Source: Rhodoferax sp.
GTDB taxonomy: Bacteria; Pseudomonadota; Gammaproteobacteria; Burkholderiales; Burkholderiaceae_C
Reading direction: 5' to 3'
NCBI RefSeq assembly: GCF_012927445.1
Contig: NZ_JABBPD010000007.1
Location: 310,001 to 374,000, forward strand
DNA: 64,000 bases
Numbering within the stretch: the first letter of the stretch is position 1; every line of letters begins with the position of its first letter. Positions 42,756 through 51,354 of this stretch are shown piece after piece. The notes below the pieces were generated by a model. It saw only the letters and a program-made list of their open reading frames with translations, ran no database searches and was not told the origin of the DNA. The translations under genes and the position numbers were made by a program.

Positions 42756-44468
42756 TCACAAGGTTCCGGGTTCGCTGTGAGGGTCGGTTGCTGACGCAGC
42801 GACACCTTGAATCTGGCGGTGCTTTAGCCGGTATGCCAATTGCGGTCGGGTCATGCCCAGCAAGCGTGCGGCCTCCGACAGATTGCCACGTGCGCGCGCC
42901 ACAGCGTGGTCCAGCACGAGTGCGTCGATATCTTCCAGTGAGCTGCCGCTGTCCAGAATCCGTGCACACAAGTCGTCATCTTGCGCACTGGGCAATTTGG
43001 CGAGATGGCCATGCGCGTCCAGGCTGGTCTGTACGGAATCAGGCTGGTTCGGAAACAGGTGCGCCACTTCGACCATGCCGGCCTGGGGCGCAAGGATGAC
43101 GCCACGCTCCACCAGGTTTTCCAGTTCGCGGACGTTGCCCGGCCAGTCGTGCTGCAGCAGCGCCTGCAGCGCCCGCTCTTCAAAGCCCAGCACCCGCTTG
43201 CCGTGCAGTGCGCAAAAACGAGCGAGCATGGCTTGGGCCAGTGGCTCAATGTCGGTTTTGCGCTCGCGCAAAGGAGGAATGCAAATCGGGTAAACATTAA
43301 GGCGGTAGAGCAAGTCAGCCCGGAAACGCCCGGCCAGCACGGCCTTTTGCAGATCGACATTGGTGGCCGCGACCAGGCGCACATTGACCTTGCGCGTGGT
43401 CTCCCCGCCCACCCGCTCGATCTCGCCTTCCTGCAAGACGCGCAGCAGTTTGGCCTGGGCGGCCAAGGGCAACTCGCCCACTTCATCGAGGAGCAGGGTG
43501 CCGCCATCGGCGCGCTCAAAACGACCCATACGCAGCGCATGTGCACCGGTGTAAGCGCCCTTTTCAACGCCAAACAATTCGGCCTCTACCAGCTCGGCGG
43601 GCAAGGCTGCGCAATTCACTGCCACAAAGGGCTTGTCGGAACGGCTGGAGAGCTCGTGCAGGGCACGCGCAAAGCGTTCCTTGCCGACGCCGGTTTCACC
43701 GGTCAACAGCACCGTAGCCTGCGTCTGCGCCACCTTTTGCATCAAGGTGTAGGCCTTGCGAAAGGCGGTCGAGTTACCAATCAGCTGGCCGCCCTGGCTA
43801 GCGGGCGCAAGCGTCGACTTCAATGCATCGACCTGCGATTGCAGGGCCTCCATCTTTTCCATCAGGGAATCGTCGTTGAAGTAGACGCGATGGGCTTCGC
43901 CATCAGGCCATTCTTCGATAGGGCGCCCGACGATCTGGCAATGTTCAGCACCACAGGCGGCGCACATGGTTTCCTTGTAAAGGATCAGGCGCCCCATGAA
44001 CGCGCTGGTGTAGCCGCTGGCATAGCCCAGCAGTGTCCAACAGGCCGGGTCTGTATCCAAACCATACTTTTGCTGGTGCGCATAGGCCTCCCAGGAATGG
44101 TCCCAACTGAATTCGCCGTAAAACTGGCCCGCCGCAATGTCGAAGCTGAGCTTGACGGGGGTGACATGGGCCGCCCCTTCGAGCATGAACAGTTGCGGGC
44201 CCACCATGAAACATTCATTCAATGTCATGTCGGGCCGCGTCTTTCTGGCGTACTCCGCATCACACATGCCCGCGGCGTAACCCATGCGCGTCAGAATGCG
44301 CCGCGCATGCTCGGCCCCGATAGAAGTGATCAGGTCCTGGCGCAATGCGGTCAAAGCCATGGTGTGCATCAGCACCATGCGCCGGTCGCCCAACCAGATC
44401 GCGCCGCTGTCCGGCTCAAAGCGAAGCAGGCGTCGCAAATCCTCATTGGGTGGATATTTGAAGCTCAT
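42756..44468 (-). CDS. sigma-54-dependent XylR/DmpR-family activator of the toluene monooxygenase operon
   Basis: This 570-residue activator has an N-terminal aromatic-sensing domain (about 1-200, ending in a V4R segment with a CAACGAEHC cluster). A linker and a AAA+ domain follow, with Walker [15 protein letters not shown] (Tyr in place of Phe in the sigma-54 contact loop GAFTGA) and [11 protein letters not shown]. The Fis-type helix-turn-helix is [22 protein letters not shown]. Members bind a phenol or toluene directly and open sigma-54 promoters. It is divergent from the tmo operon and nearly identical, over most of its length, to the activator at 54001-55707. It probably senses the substrate or its phenolic product. 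Confidence 0.93.
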   Translation of the reverse strand: MSFKYPPNEDLRRLLRFEPDSGAIWLGDRRMVLMHTMALTALRQDLITSIGAEHARRILTRMGYAAGMCDAEYARKTRPDMTLNECFMVGPQLFMLEGAAHVTPVKLSFDIAAGQFYGEFSWDHSWEAYAHQQKYGLDTDPACWTLLGYASGYTSAFMGRLILYKETMCAACGAEHCQIVGRPIEEWPDGEAHRVYFNDDSLMEKMEALQSQVDALKSTLAPASQGGQLIGNSTAFRKAYTLMQKVAQTQATVLLTGETGVGKERFARALHELSSRSDKPFVAVNCAALPAELVEAELFGVEKGAYTGAHALRMGRFERADGGTLLLDEVGELPLAAQAKLLRVLQEGEIERVGGETTRKVNVRLVAATNVDLQKAVLAGRFRADLLYRLNVYPICIPPLRERKTDIEPLAQAMLARFCALHGKRVLGFEERALQALLQHDWPGNVRELENLVERGVILAPQAGMVEVAHLFPNQPDSVQTSLDAHGHLAKLPSAQDDDLCARILDSGSSLEDIDALVLDHAVARARGNLSEAARLLGMTRPQLAYRLKHRQIQGVAASATDPHSEPGTL

Positions 44469-44501
44469 AAACCTATGTCTGATAGTTGCGTCAACTAACG
44501 G

Positions 44502-44515
44502 TTTTCTCGATATTT
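44502..44515. promoter_or_regulatory. TCGA-centred motif at the activator 1 promoter
   Basis: TTTTCTCGATATTT is the reverse complement of AAATATCGAGAAAA. It is shared with 55742-55755, and its core matches the palindromes next to both sigma-54 promoters. Its centre is 40 bases from the activator start codon, against 41 in the second region. Confidence 0.6.
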
Positions 44516-44705
44516 ATCTATGAACCATTGCCAGGGCGATATTTTTCGGACTTCTGCCAGGATTTGATCATCCAAGCAAAAGTAGCGCTTATCACTTTAT
44601 CGGATGGTAAATATAACCGAGGAAGACCGACAGTTGAGCCAAGGGAAAGCCCTATTGCGCTGAAGTAAAAAAGCCAAATTGGGCTAAAAAGCACCTCGAA
44701 TGATT

Positions 44706-44733
44706 AGGGGTTATCCCTATAAATCTCGAGATT
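44706..44733. promoter_or_regulatory. conserved GGGGTTATCCC plus TCGA-palindrome element, tmo promoter
   Basis: AGGGGTTATCCCT is followed by the perfect 12-bp palindrome AATCTCGAGATT. The palindrome centre is 28 bases upstream of the -24 GG, exactly as in the phenol hydroxylase promoter. It is a candidate binding site for the activator or the GntR repressor. Confidence 0.65.
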
Positions 44734-44753
44734 AATGCCGGCCTAGGCAAAGT

Positions 44754-44769
44754 TGGCAAGGACCTTGCA
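44754..44769 (+). promoter_or_regulatory. sigma-54 promoter of the tmo operon
   Basis: TGGCAAGGACCTTGCA carries the -24 GG and -12 GC with correct ten-base spacing. It differs from the phenol hydroxylase promoter at only one base. Transcription should start near 44781, giving a leader of about 137 bases. Confidence 0.88.
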
Positions 44770-44917
44770 AAGTCACTCAGGCAGGACCTGCCATTTCATA
44801 GCCAAGGAAAACCGGCGTGCCACATCACCGGTATCCGCGCCAAAGACATGGCTAGAAGAATTCTTTTGTTGCATGCACCAAGGCACTTTCGCCACATCTA
44901 AAAAGAGGAGATTTGTA

Positions 44918-46423
44918 ATGGCTTTGCTGAATCGAATGGACTGGTATGACATCGCCAGGGCAACCAACTGGTCGCCGAAATATGTGACAGAGCTGGAGCT
45001 CTTTCCGGCAGACATGGCCGGTGACTATGGGCTGCCCCAGGAAGCGTGGGAAAAATACGATGAGCCTTACAAGCAAACCTATCCTGAATATGTGAAGGTT
45101 CAGCGCGAGAAGGACGCGGGGGCCTACTCGGTCAAGGCCGCGCTGGAGCGTTCCCAAATCTTCGAAAACTCGGACCCGGGCTGGAAGTCGGTGATCAAGT
45201 CCCACTATGGGGCGCTGGCGCGACTTGAATATGCGGCGGCCAGTGCCGAAGCGCGCATGATGCGTTTCTCCAAGGCGCCTGGCATGCGCAATATGGCGAC
45301 GCTCGGCTGTCTGGACGAGATGCGTCACGGGCAGATACAGCTCTATTTCCCGCACGAGCATGTGTCGAAAGATCGCCAGATGGATTGGGCGCACAAGGCC
45401 ATTGACACGAATCAGTGGGCCATGATTGCAGCGCGCCACTTCTTTGACGACATCATGATGACGCGCGATGCCATCAGCGTGTCCATCATGCTGACCTTCA
45501 GCTTTGAAACAGGCTTTACCAACATGCAGTTTCTGGGTTTGGCGGCGGACGCGGCTGAAGCCGGGGACCACACGTTTGCCAGCCTGATCTCCAGCATCCA
45601 GACCGACGAATCGCGCCATGCACAGATCGGCGGCCCGGCGCTGCAGGTGCTGATTGAAAACGGCAAGAAGGCCGAAGCCCAGAAAAAGGTAGACATCGCT
45701 TTCTGGCGTGCCTGGAAGCTCTTCTCCGTTTTGACCGGCCCGGTGATGGATTACTACACGCCCCTCGAACACCGCAAGCAGTCGTTCAAGGAGTTCATGG
45801 AGGAGTGGATCGTTGCCCAGTTTGAGCGCGCCCTGACCGACCTCGGTCTTGACCTGCCATGGTACTGGGACCACTTTCTGGAGCAACTCAGCGAGCAACA
45901 CCACGGCATGCATCTCGGCTCCTACTTCTGGCGGCCTACCATGTTCTGGAATCCGGCAGCGGGCGTGACGCCGGCCGAACGCGAGTGGCTCGAAGAAAAG
46001 TACCCGGGCTGGAACGACACCTGGGGCGAGTGCTGGGACGTGATCATCGACAACGTGGTCGACGGCAACATGGCCATGACCTATCCCGAGACACTGCCCA
46101 TGGTCTGCAACATGTGCAACCTGCCAATCAACTACACGCCGGGCAAGAAGTGGAACGTCAAGGACTTTCCGCTCGAGTACAAGGGCCGCCTGTACCACTT
46201 TGGCTCTGAACAGGATCGCTGGTGTTTCGAGCAGGAACCCGAACGCTATGCCGGGCACTTGAGCCTGGTGGATCGCTTTCTCGCCGGGATGATCCAACCG
46301 ATGGATCTGGGTGGCGCGCTCAACTACATGGGGCTGGCGCCGGGCGAGATTGGTGACGATGCGCACAACTATGCGTGGGCCGAGATTTACAAGGCTATGC
46401 GTGCCGAGAAAAAAGCCAGCTAA
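44918..46423 (+). CDS. tmoA: toluene/benzene monooxygenase hydroxylase alpha subunit
   Basis: This 501-residue diiron hydroxylase subunit is collinear with TmoA of toluene 4-monooxygenase. Iron ligands are all present: Glu104, Glu134, His137, Glu197, Glu231 and His234. Thr201 and the pocket residues Phe176, Phe196 and Phe205 are also conserved. Two pocket positions differ: residue 100 is Leu (Ile in TmoA) and residue 103 is Leu (Gly in TmoA), while Ala107 is kept. AGAGGAG precedes the ATG. It is the first gene of a complete tmoABCDEF-ordered operon. Confidence 0.96.
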   Translation: MALLNRMDWYDIARATNWSPKYVTELELFPADMAGDYGLPQEAWEKYDEPYKQTYPEYVKVQREKDAGAYSVKAALERSQIFENSDPGWKSVIKSHYGALARLEYAAASAEARMMRFSKAPGMRNMATLGCLDEMRHGQIQLYFPHEHVSKDRQMDWAHKAIDTNQWAMIAARHFFDDIMMTRDAISVSIMLTFSFETGFTNMQFLGLAADAAEAGDHTFASLISSIQTDESRHAQIGGPALQVLIENGKKAEAQKKVDIAFWRAWKLFSVLTGPVMDYYTPLEHRKQSFKEFMEEWIVAQFERALTDLGLDLPWYWDHFLEQLSEQHHGMHLGSYFWRPTMFWNPAAGVTPAEREWLEEKYPGWNDTWGECWDVIIDNVVDGNMAMTYPETLPMVCNMCNLPINYTPGKKWNVKDFPLEYKGRLYHFGSEQDRWCFEQEPERYAGHLSLVDRFLAGMIQPMDLGGALNYMGLAPGEIGDDAHNYAWAEIYKAMRAEKKAS

Positions 46424-46493
46424 ACCCCACTGACAGACCAAGTCGCCGGCCACCAGCGCTGGCGCAATGAATAACCCGATACAGGAGACCCCC

Positions 46494-46760
46494 ATGGCCT
46501 TATTTCCTTTGAGTTCAAATTTTGAAGGCGACTTCGTGCTGCAACTGCTGCCGGTCGATACCGAAAACACCATGGACGAAGTGGCTGCGGCCGCCGCCCA
46601 TCACTCGGTGGGGCGGCGCGTGCGTGCCCGTCCAGGCCAGATCCTGCGCATTCGCCGCCAAGGCAGTGAAGAACTCTTGCCACGCACCATGAAGGTGGCG
46701 GAGGCGGGCTTCAAGCCGACAGAAACGATTGAGATCATCTGGGAAGCCCCCAGCCACTGA
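46494..46760 (+). CDS. tmoB: toluene monooxygenase hydroxylase gamma subunit
   Basis: This 88-residue protein matches TmoB, the small ubiquitin-like subunit that caps the hydroxylase. FPLSSNFEGDFVLQLLPVDTENTMDEVA begins the fold and VRARPGQILRIRRQG follows. AGGAG lies eight bases before the ATG. It follows the alpha subunit after 70 bases and precedes the Rieske ferredoxin by 15. Confidence 0.95.
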   Translation: MALFPLSSNFEGDFVLQLLPVDTENTMDEVAAAAAHHSVGRRVRARPGQILRIRRQGSEELLPRTMKVAEAGFKPTETIEIIWEAPSH

Positions 46761-46775
46761 TCAGGAGACGCAAAC

Positions 46776-47111
46776 ATGACATTTAAAAAAGTGTGCACCC
46801 TCGATGACCTGTGGGAAGGTGACATGGAATCATTCGAGGTGGAGGGCCAGGACATTTTGCTGGTCTGTGCCGAGGGTGGCGTGATCAAGGCCTTCCAGGG
46901 AATGTGTCCACACCAGGACATCCCCTTGTCGGAAGGCAAATTTGATGGAAAAACAGTGATCTGCCGGGCGCATCTTTGGCAGTTCGATGCCTGCTCCGGC
47001 AAGGGCATCAATCCATCCGACTGCGCATTGGCCGAGTACCCGGTAAGGATCGAGGGCGAGGATGTGCTGGTCAAAACCGGGGGCATCACACCCCTGTTTG
47101 CGCACACATGA
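46776..47111 (+). CDS. tmoC: toluene monooxygenase Rieske ferredoxin
   Basis: This 111-residue Rieske protein carries the [2Fe-2S] motifs CPHQDIPL and CRAHLWQF (Cys-x-His and Cys-x2-His, 15-20 residues apart). It shuttles electrons from the reductase to the diiron hydroxylase. Its presence separates the four-component toluene monooxygenases from three-component phenol hydroxylases. AGGAGAC precedes the ATG. Confidence 0.96.
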   Translation: MTFKKVCTLDDLWEGDMESFEVEGQDILLVCAEGGVIKAFQGMCPHQDIPLSEGKFDGKTVICRAHLWQFDACSGKGINPSDCALAEYPVRIEGEDVLVKTGGITPLFAHT

Positions 47112-47140
47112 ATTCGGTAGAAAAAAACAAGGAGACAAAA

Positions 47141-47458
47141 ATGAGCAATGCAAATGTAGTTGTCAACAAGCACAGCAACAACCGGGTGGGCCCGGTGATG
47201 CGTGCGGGTGAGTTGGCCATGGCCGTGGCAGAGGCCGCGCGTGAAGACAACCCGGGGCGGGTGATACGGGTGGATGACAAACGCGCCTACCTGCGCATCG
47301 ATACCGATGACGAATTGATTCTGCGGCGCGAGACGATTGAAAACGCGCTGGGACGTCCGTTCAAGATGAATGATCTGGAGGTTGATCTCAGTTCCTTTTC
47401 CGGACGGATTGAGACACTGCCTGACCAGGTGCGTTTCTATTTCGCCACTCATCTTTGA
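47141..47458 (+). CDS. tmoD: toluene monooxygenase effector (coupling) protein
   Basis: This 105-residue cofactor-free protein corresponds to TmoD, which binds the hydroxylase near the active site and couples electron transfer to substrate hydroxylation. VGPVMRAGELAMAVAEAAREDNPGR and VRFYFATHL are typical of the MmoB/DmpM family. AAGGAGAC lies just before the ATG. A longer frame open from 46976 runs inside tmoC and is not used. Confidence 0.94.
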   Translation: MSNANVVVNKHSNNRVGPVMRAGELAMAVAEAAREDNPGRVIRVDDKRAYLRIDTDDELILRRETIENALGRPFKMNDLEVDLSSFSGRIETLPDQVRFYFATHL

Positions 47459-47515
47459 AGTAAACATCCGTGCCGCCCCCTGTCCGGAAACTAGTAATCC
47501 AATAGGAAACAGATC

Positions 47516-48502
47516 ATGTCAGAAGTTCAAGTATTAAAGCCGCTCAAGACCTGGAGTCACCTGGCCGCACGCCGCCGTAAACCCAGCGAATACGAAATCG
47601 TCAGCGCCAACCTGCACTACAACAACCGCGATGCCAACGCGCCGTATGAGCTGGACCCCGAATTGGCCATGAACAAGTGGTACAAGAAAAACACCTTTGG
47701 CAGTCCGCTTCAACATGACGACTGGAATGCCTTTCGTGATCCAGAGGAAGTGGTCTACCGTAGCTACAACATGATGCAGGACGGTCAGGAGAACTATGTC
47801 TCAGGCCTGTTTGACCAGTTCAACACGCGTGAACACGACAAGTCCCTTGACCCCCGTTGGGCCGGCACGCTGGCGCGACTCTACACGCCGGCACGTTACC
47901 TCTTTCACACCTTGCAGATGGCCTCTGCCTACGTGGGACAAGTGGCGCCAGCCAGCACCATCACCAACTGCCATTATTTTCAGATGGCAGATTCCTTCCG
48001 GTGGCTGAGTCATACCGCCTACCGCACCAAAGAACTCTCGCTGGCATTTGCGGACAAGGGTTTTGCGACCGATGAGCGCCATTATTGGGAAACTGATATC
48101 GCATGGCAGGGCTTTCGCGAGTTGATGGAAAAGGTTCTGGTGACCTGGGATTGGGCCGAGGCCTTTGTGGCCCTGAACCTGGTCGCCAAGCCGGCCATCG
48201 ACGAGGCTGTGTTGCGCAAGCTGGGCGAGTCAGCGCGCCACAACGGTGACATGTTGCTGGGCTTGCTGAACGACGCCCAACTGATTGATGCCGCACGCCA
48301 TCGCCGCTGGGCGACTGCGCTGGTGAAGATGGCGCTTGAAAAGCCGGGTAATTTAGAAGTTATCAAAGGCTGGATTGCCAAGTGGGAGCCCTTGGCCGAC
48401 AAGGCGATCGAGGCCTATTGTGGCGCGCTGGCCGATGTGCCTGACGCAGCCTCATCGGCAAAGCAGGCCACCCGCGACTTCCGCCATTCATTGGGGTTGT
48501 AA
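47516..48502 (+). CDS. tmoE: toluene monooxygenase hydroxylase beta subunit
   Basis: This 328-residue subunit has the ferritin-like helical fold of the hydroxylase without the metal site. Family blocks include LKTWSHLAARRRKPSEYEIVS at the N-terminus, LYTPARYLFHTLQMASAYVGQVAPASTITNC and WDWAEAFVALNLV. It assembles with alpha and gamma as (alpha-beta-gamma)2. A GGAAAC-type ribosome site precedes the ATG. A stem-loop separates it from the reductase gene. Confidence 0.95.
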   Translation: MSEVQVLKPLKTWSHLAARRRKPSEYEIVSANLHYNNRDANAPYELDPELAMNKWYKKNTFGSPLQHDDWNAFRDPEEVVYRSYNMMQDGQENYVSGLFDQFNTREHDKSLDPRWAGTLARLYTPARYLFHTLQMASAYVGQVAPASTITNCHYFQMADSFRWLSHTAYRTKELSLAFADKGFATDERHYWETDIAWQGFRELMEKVLVTWDWAEAFVALNLVAKPAIDEAVLRKLGESARHNGDMLLGLLNDAQLIDAARHRRWATALVKMALEKPGNLEVIKGWIAKWEPLADKAIEAYCGALADVPDAASSAKQATRDFRHSLGL

Positions 48503-48515
48503 GTTCGTTCCTGGC

Positions 48516-48548
48516 GTACCGCAGGCACCAGCTAGGCGCCTGCGGTGC
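48516..48548. other. stem-loop between tmoE and tmoF
   Basis: Arms ACCGCAGGC and GCCTGCGGT, extendable by a G-C pair, flank an 11-base loop in the 75-base tmoE-tmoF gap. There is no U-tract. It could slow or process the transcript so that less reductase than hydroxylase is made. Base composition becomes visibly more AT-rich after it. Confidence 0.5.
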
Positions 48549-48577
48549 AGCCAAAAACCCATTAATTGGAATTGTTT

Positions 48578-49600
48578 ATGACCCAAGCCAGAATAACGAC
48601 TGAAGGCGAAGAAAGTACCTTTGACCAAGTGGGCGGAGACACCGTCTTGCGTGCTGCCTTGCGCGCAGGTGTTGGTTTCCCTTACGAATGCAACTCAGGT
48701 GGTTGTGGTAGTTGCAAGTTCGAAGTGCTTGAAGGGGACGTTGAGAATCTTTGGCCGGAGGCGCCGGGCCTTACCGAGCGAGACCGACGAAAAGGGCGCC
48801 TGCTGGCCTGTCAATGTCGGGCCCGCACCGACCTGCGCATCAAGGTACGGATCGCACCAGAATGTTTGCACGTCATCACGCCCAAGCGTCTTCGCGCGAG
48901 ATTCGTTGCCATGCGCGAGATCACGCATGACATTCGCGAGTTCCGATTTGTCTCTGAAGGCAGCGCTGATTTTCTGCCTGGTCAGTACGCGATGCTTGCA
49001 ATTCCTGGGGTCAGCACGCCCCGTGCTTATTCCATGTCAAATGTCGGCAACAACGAAGGTGAATGGCACTTTCAGATTCGCCGTGTTGCCAATGGTGTGG
49101 CCACTGACAAACTATTTCATCATCTTCACGCCGGAGACGAGATCGAGATAGATGGCCCTTACGGCCTCGCCTATTTGAGAACAGAGGTCGCACGCGACAT
49201 CGTCTGCGTGGCGGGGGGGTCCGGCTTGGCGCCCATGGTTTCGATTGCCCGAAAGGCAGCGCAATCCGGCATGCTGAAGACGCGTCAGCTCCACTTTTTT
49301 TATGGCGGCAGAACACCAAGCGATATCTGTGGTGAAACCTTTCTGCGCGAGCTACCCGGCTATGGTGATCGCATTCATTTTCATCCGGTAGTTTCGCTGC
49401 CCCATGATGATTCTGGCGCACATTGGAGCGGTGAAACAGGTTTTGTCCATGAACTGGTGAGACGTGTTTTTGGGGATGCCTTGCCCAACTTTGAGTTTTA
49501 CTTTGCCGGTCCACCGCCGATGACGCAGACCTTGCAGGAAATGTTGATGGTGGGTTACCAGGTCCCTTTCGAACAAATTCACTTCGATCGTTTCTATTGA
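48578..49600 (+). CDS. tmoF: toluene monooxygenase NADH reductase
   Basis: This 340-residue flavoprotein has an N-terminal plant-type [2Fe-2S] domain (CNSGGCGSC, later Cys in LACQC). FAD-binding (RAYSMSNVG) and NADH-binding (VCVAGGSGLAPMVSI) domains follow. It takes electrons from NADH to the Rieske ferredoxin. The ATG at 48578 is used; a frame from 48566 adds four residues only. Codon use is more AT-rich than in tmoA-E, which hints that this gene and those after it have a different history. Confidence 0.94.
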   Translation: MTQARITTEGEESTFDQVGGDTVLRAALRAGVGFPYECNSGGCGSCKFEVLEGDVENLWPEAPGLTERDRRKGRLLACQCRARTDLRIKVRIAPECLHVITPKRLRARFVAMREITHDIREFRFVSEGSADFLPGQYAMLAIPGVSTPRAYSMSNVGNNEGEWHFQIRRVANGVATDKLFHHLHAGDEIEIDGPYGLAYLRTEVARDIVCVAGGSGLAPMVSIARKAAQSGMLKTRQLHFFYGGRTPSDICGETFLRELPGYGDRIHFHPVVSLPHDDSGAHWSGETGFVHELVRRVFGDALPNFEFYFAGPPPMTQTLQEMLMVGYQVPFEQIHFDRFY

Positions 49601-49689
49601 ATCCGAAGATCGTGGGCTTCAGTCCGCAATTTAAGGTTCTTATTCATTGGCAATAAAAATTTACTCAAAAAAATTGAGGAGACAAACAA

Positions 49690-51066
49690 ATGAAATCAAA
49701 AATCAATACGCTTAGCGTCATCGCCGTGGCGTGTCTGGCCGCAACATCTCAAATGGCCCATGCCACAGAAGTCTTCCGACTTGAGGGTTACGGACCAATT
49801 TCGCGTGCCATGGGCGGGACGGCCACGGCATTCAATGTAGGCGCCGCTGGCATGATGGCCAACCCGGCAACCTTGTCGTTGATGGCCCCAGGTTCTGAGT
49901 TTTATCTTGGACTGGATCTGATAAGCACCGACATTAAGGTAACGAACCAGGTAACGGGAGAAAGTATCTCGTCTAATACTCACTCCAGTAACAGAGGCCC
50001 CTATCTTGCGCCAGAGCTTGCTTTTACGCACCGAAATGGTGAACTGACATTGGGTGTTGGCGCCTTTGCCCAAGGTGGATTGGGGACTGAATATGGCAAT
50101 AGCAGCTTTCTTTCCCGTGCGGCTGGTGGGTTGAACACCGGGCTCGAAAACTCAAGCCGTCTGTTGGTATTGAACATTCCGTTTGTAGCGAGTTACCAAG
50201 TCAACGACAAGCTGACTGTTGGGGGGAGCATTGATGCGATGTGGCAAGGCTTGAACCTCAATCTATTGCTTGGCGCTGGCCAAGTTGGCTCGTTGATCGG
50301 ATCAGGACGAGTGCAAGGAAGCCTGTTGCCGGTGCTGGGTGGTCTACCGGACATGCGCGGCGCCCATTTCAGCATGACCAAGAACGAGCCCCTGGCCAGT
50401 GGTGTTGAATCCTGGGGCTTTGGTGGGCGTATCGGGATGACATACAAGGTGTCAAATGAGACCATGTTCGGGCTCGACTACGCCATGGAAAGCCAGATGA
50501 ATGACATGGAAGGGCGAGCCACACTCACAGCGATTGATGGCATTGCGGGGCAAATCCCTTTGCAAGGCGCGATCAAGCTGCGGAATTTCCAGATGCCCGC
50601 TAAGCTAGACCTCGGCTTGAGCCACCGCTTTAATGATCAGTGGATGATGGCAGTCGACGTGTCACAAGTATTCTGGGAGCACGCGATGAAAGATATCAGT
50701 GTTGGGTTTGTGACAGACAGCGGGCAAACCCTCGATATCCAATTGCCACAAAACTACAAGGATCAAACCATCTTGGCTTTTGGTGTTGCGTACCAGACCG
50801 GCAATTGGACGCTGCGTAGTGGGGCGCGGCTGGCGACCCAGGCGCTTCGCTCAGAAACGCTTTTGGCCGTGATTCCTGCAACCCCAAGAAAACATATTTC
50901 CGCCGGGTTTTCTTACGCTTTCTCCAAGGATGACAGCGTTGATTTTGCATATTTTCACGCCTTTGAAGAGTCTATGAGTAACGCAAGCTTGCCAAATACT
51001 GCGGATCCGATACAGACGACGCATTCGCAAAACAATGCGACTATCGGTTATACGCACAGGTTCTAA
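49690..51066 (+). CDS. FadL/TodX-type outer-membrane aromatic hydrocarbon channel
   Basis: This 458-residue protein has a signal peptide of about 25 residues, ending near MAHATEVF. The mature N-terminus RLEGYGPISRAMGGTATAFN is the hatch-domain signature of FadL homologues such as TodX and TbuX. A long series of amphipathic strands follows, and the C-terminus ends in Phe (YTHRF) as outer-membrane barrels do. It should let toluene or benzene cross the outer membrane. GAGGAGAC precedes the ATG. It follows tmoF by 89 bases without a clear terminator. The region is distinctly AT-richer than the hydroxylase genes. Confidence 0.92.
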   Translation: MKSKINTLSVIAVACLAATSQMAHATEVFRLEGYGPISRAMGGTATAFNVGAAGMMANPATLSLMAPGSEFYLGLDLISTDIKVTNQVTGESISSNTHSSNRGPYLAPELAFTHRNGELTLGVGAFAQGGLGTEYGNSSFLSRAAGGLNTGLENSSRLLVLNIPFVASYQVNDKLTVGGSIDAMWQGLNLNLLLGAGQVGSLIGSGRVQGSLLPVLGGLPDMRGAHFSMTKNEPLASGVESWGFGGRIGMTYKVSNETMFGLDYAMESQMNDMEGRATLTAIDGIAGQIPLQGAIKLRNFQMPAKLDLGLSHRFNDQWMMAVDVSQVFWEHAMKDISVGFVTDSGQTLDIQLPQNYKDQTILAFGVAYQTGNWTLRSGARLATQALRSETLLAVIPATPRKHISAGFSYAFSKDDSVDFAYFHAFEESMSNASLPNTADPIQTTHSQNNATIGYTHRF

Positions 51067-51354
51067 CAGGCTTCTGAAATACCCTCAGCCAGCTCACACC
51101 GACTGAGCCTCAAGCGTTTACTTGAGATCAGTTATCAGTAGTGTTTCAACGTTCTTCTCTGAAGAATGTTGGGCACTAATGATATTTTTTCTTGAGAAAT
51201 GCAATTTTTAGTGGGTCGCGGAATGACTAACCCACAGCACAAAATATGCCAAGAAGACGCTACACAAATATTCAAAAATGAGAGAAGAACAAGCTTCAAT
51301 TTTCTAAAGAAAAGATGCTTGAAGCCTACTTACTCCTATAAAACGCGAACCCCC

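Larger units (their letters stand above)
44469..44917. promoter_or_regulatory. divergent control region between activator 1 and the tmo operon
   Basis: This 449-base gap has, from left to right: a TCGA-centred motif 40 bases from the activator start (about 44502-44515), TTGATCAT (44563-44570), GGGAAAGCCCTAT (44643-44655), AGGGGTTATCCCT (44706-44718), the palindrome AATCTCGAGATT (44722-44733) and a sigma-54 promoter (44754-44769). Most of these recur in the second divergent region at 55708-56035. No gene is supported in it. Confidence 0.7.
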
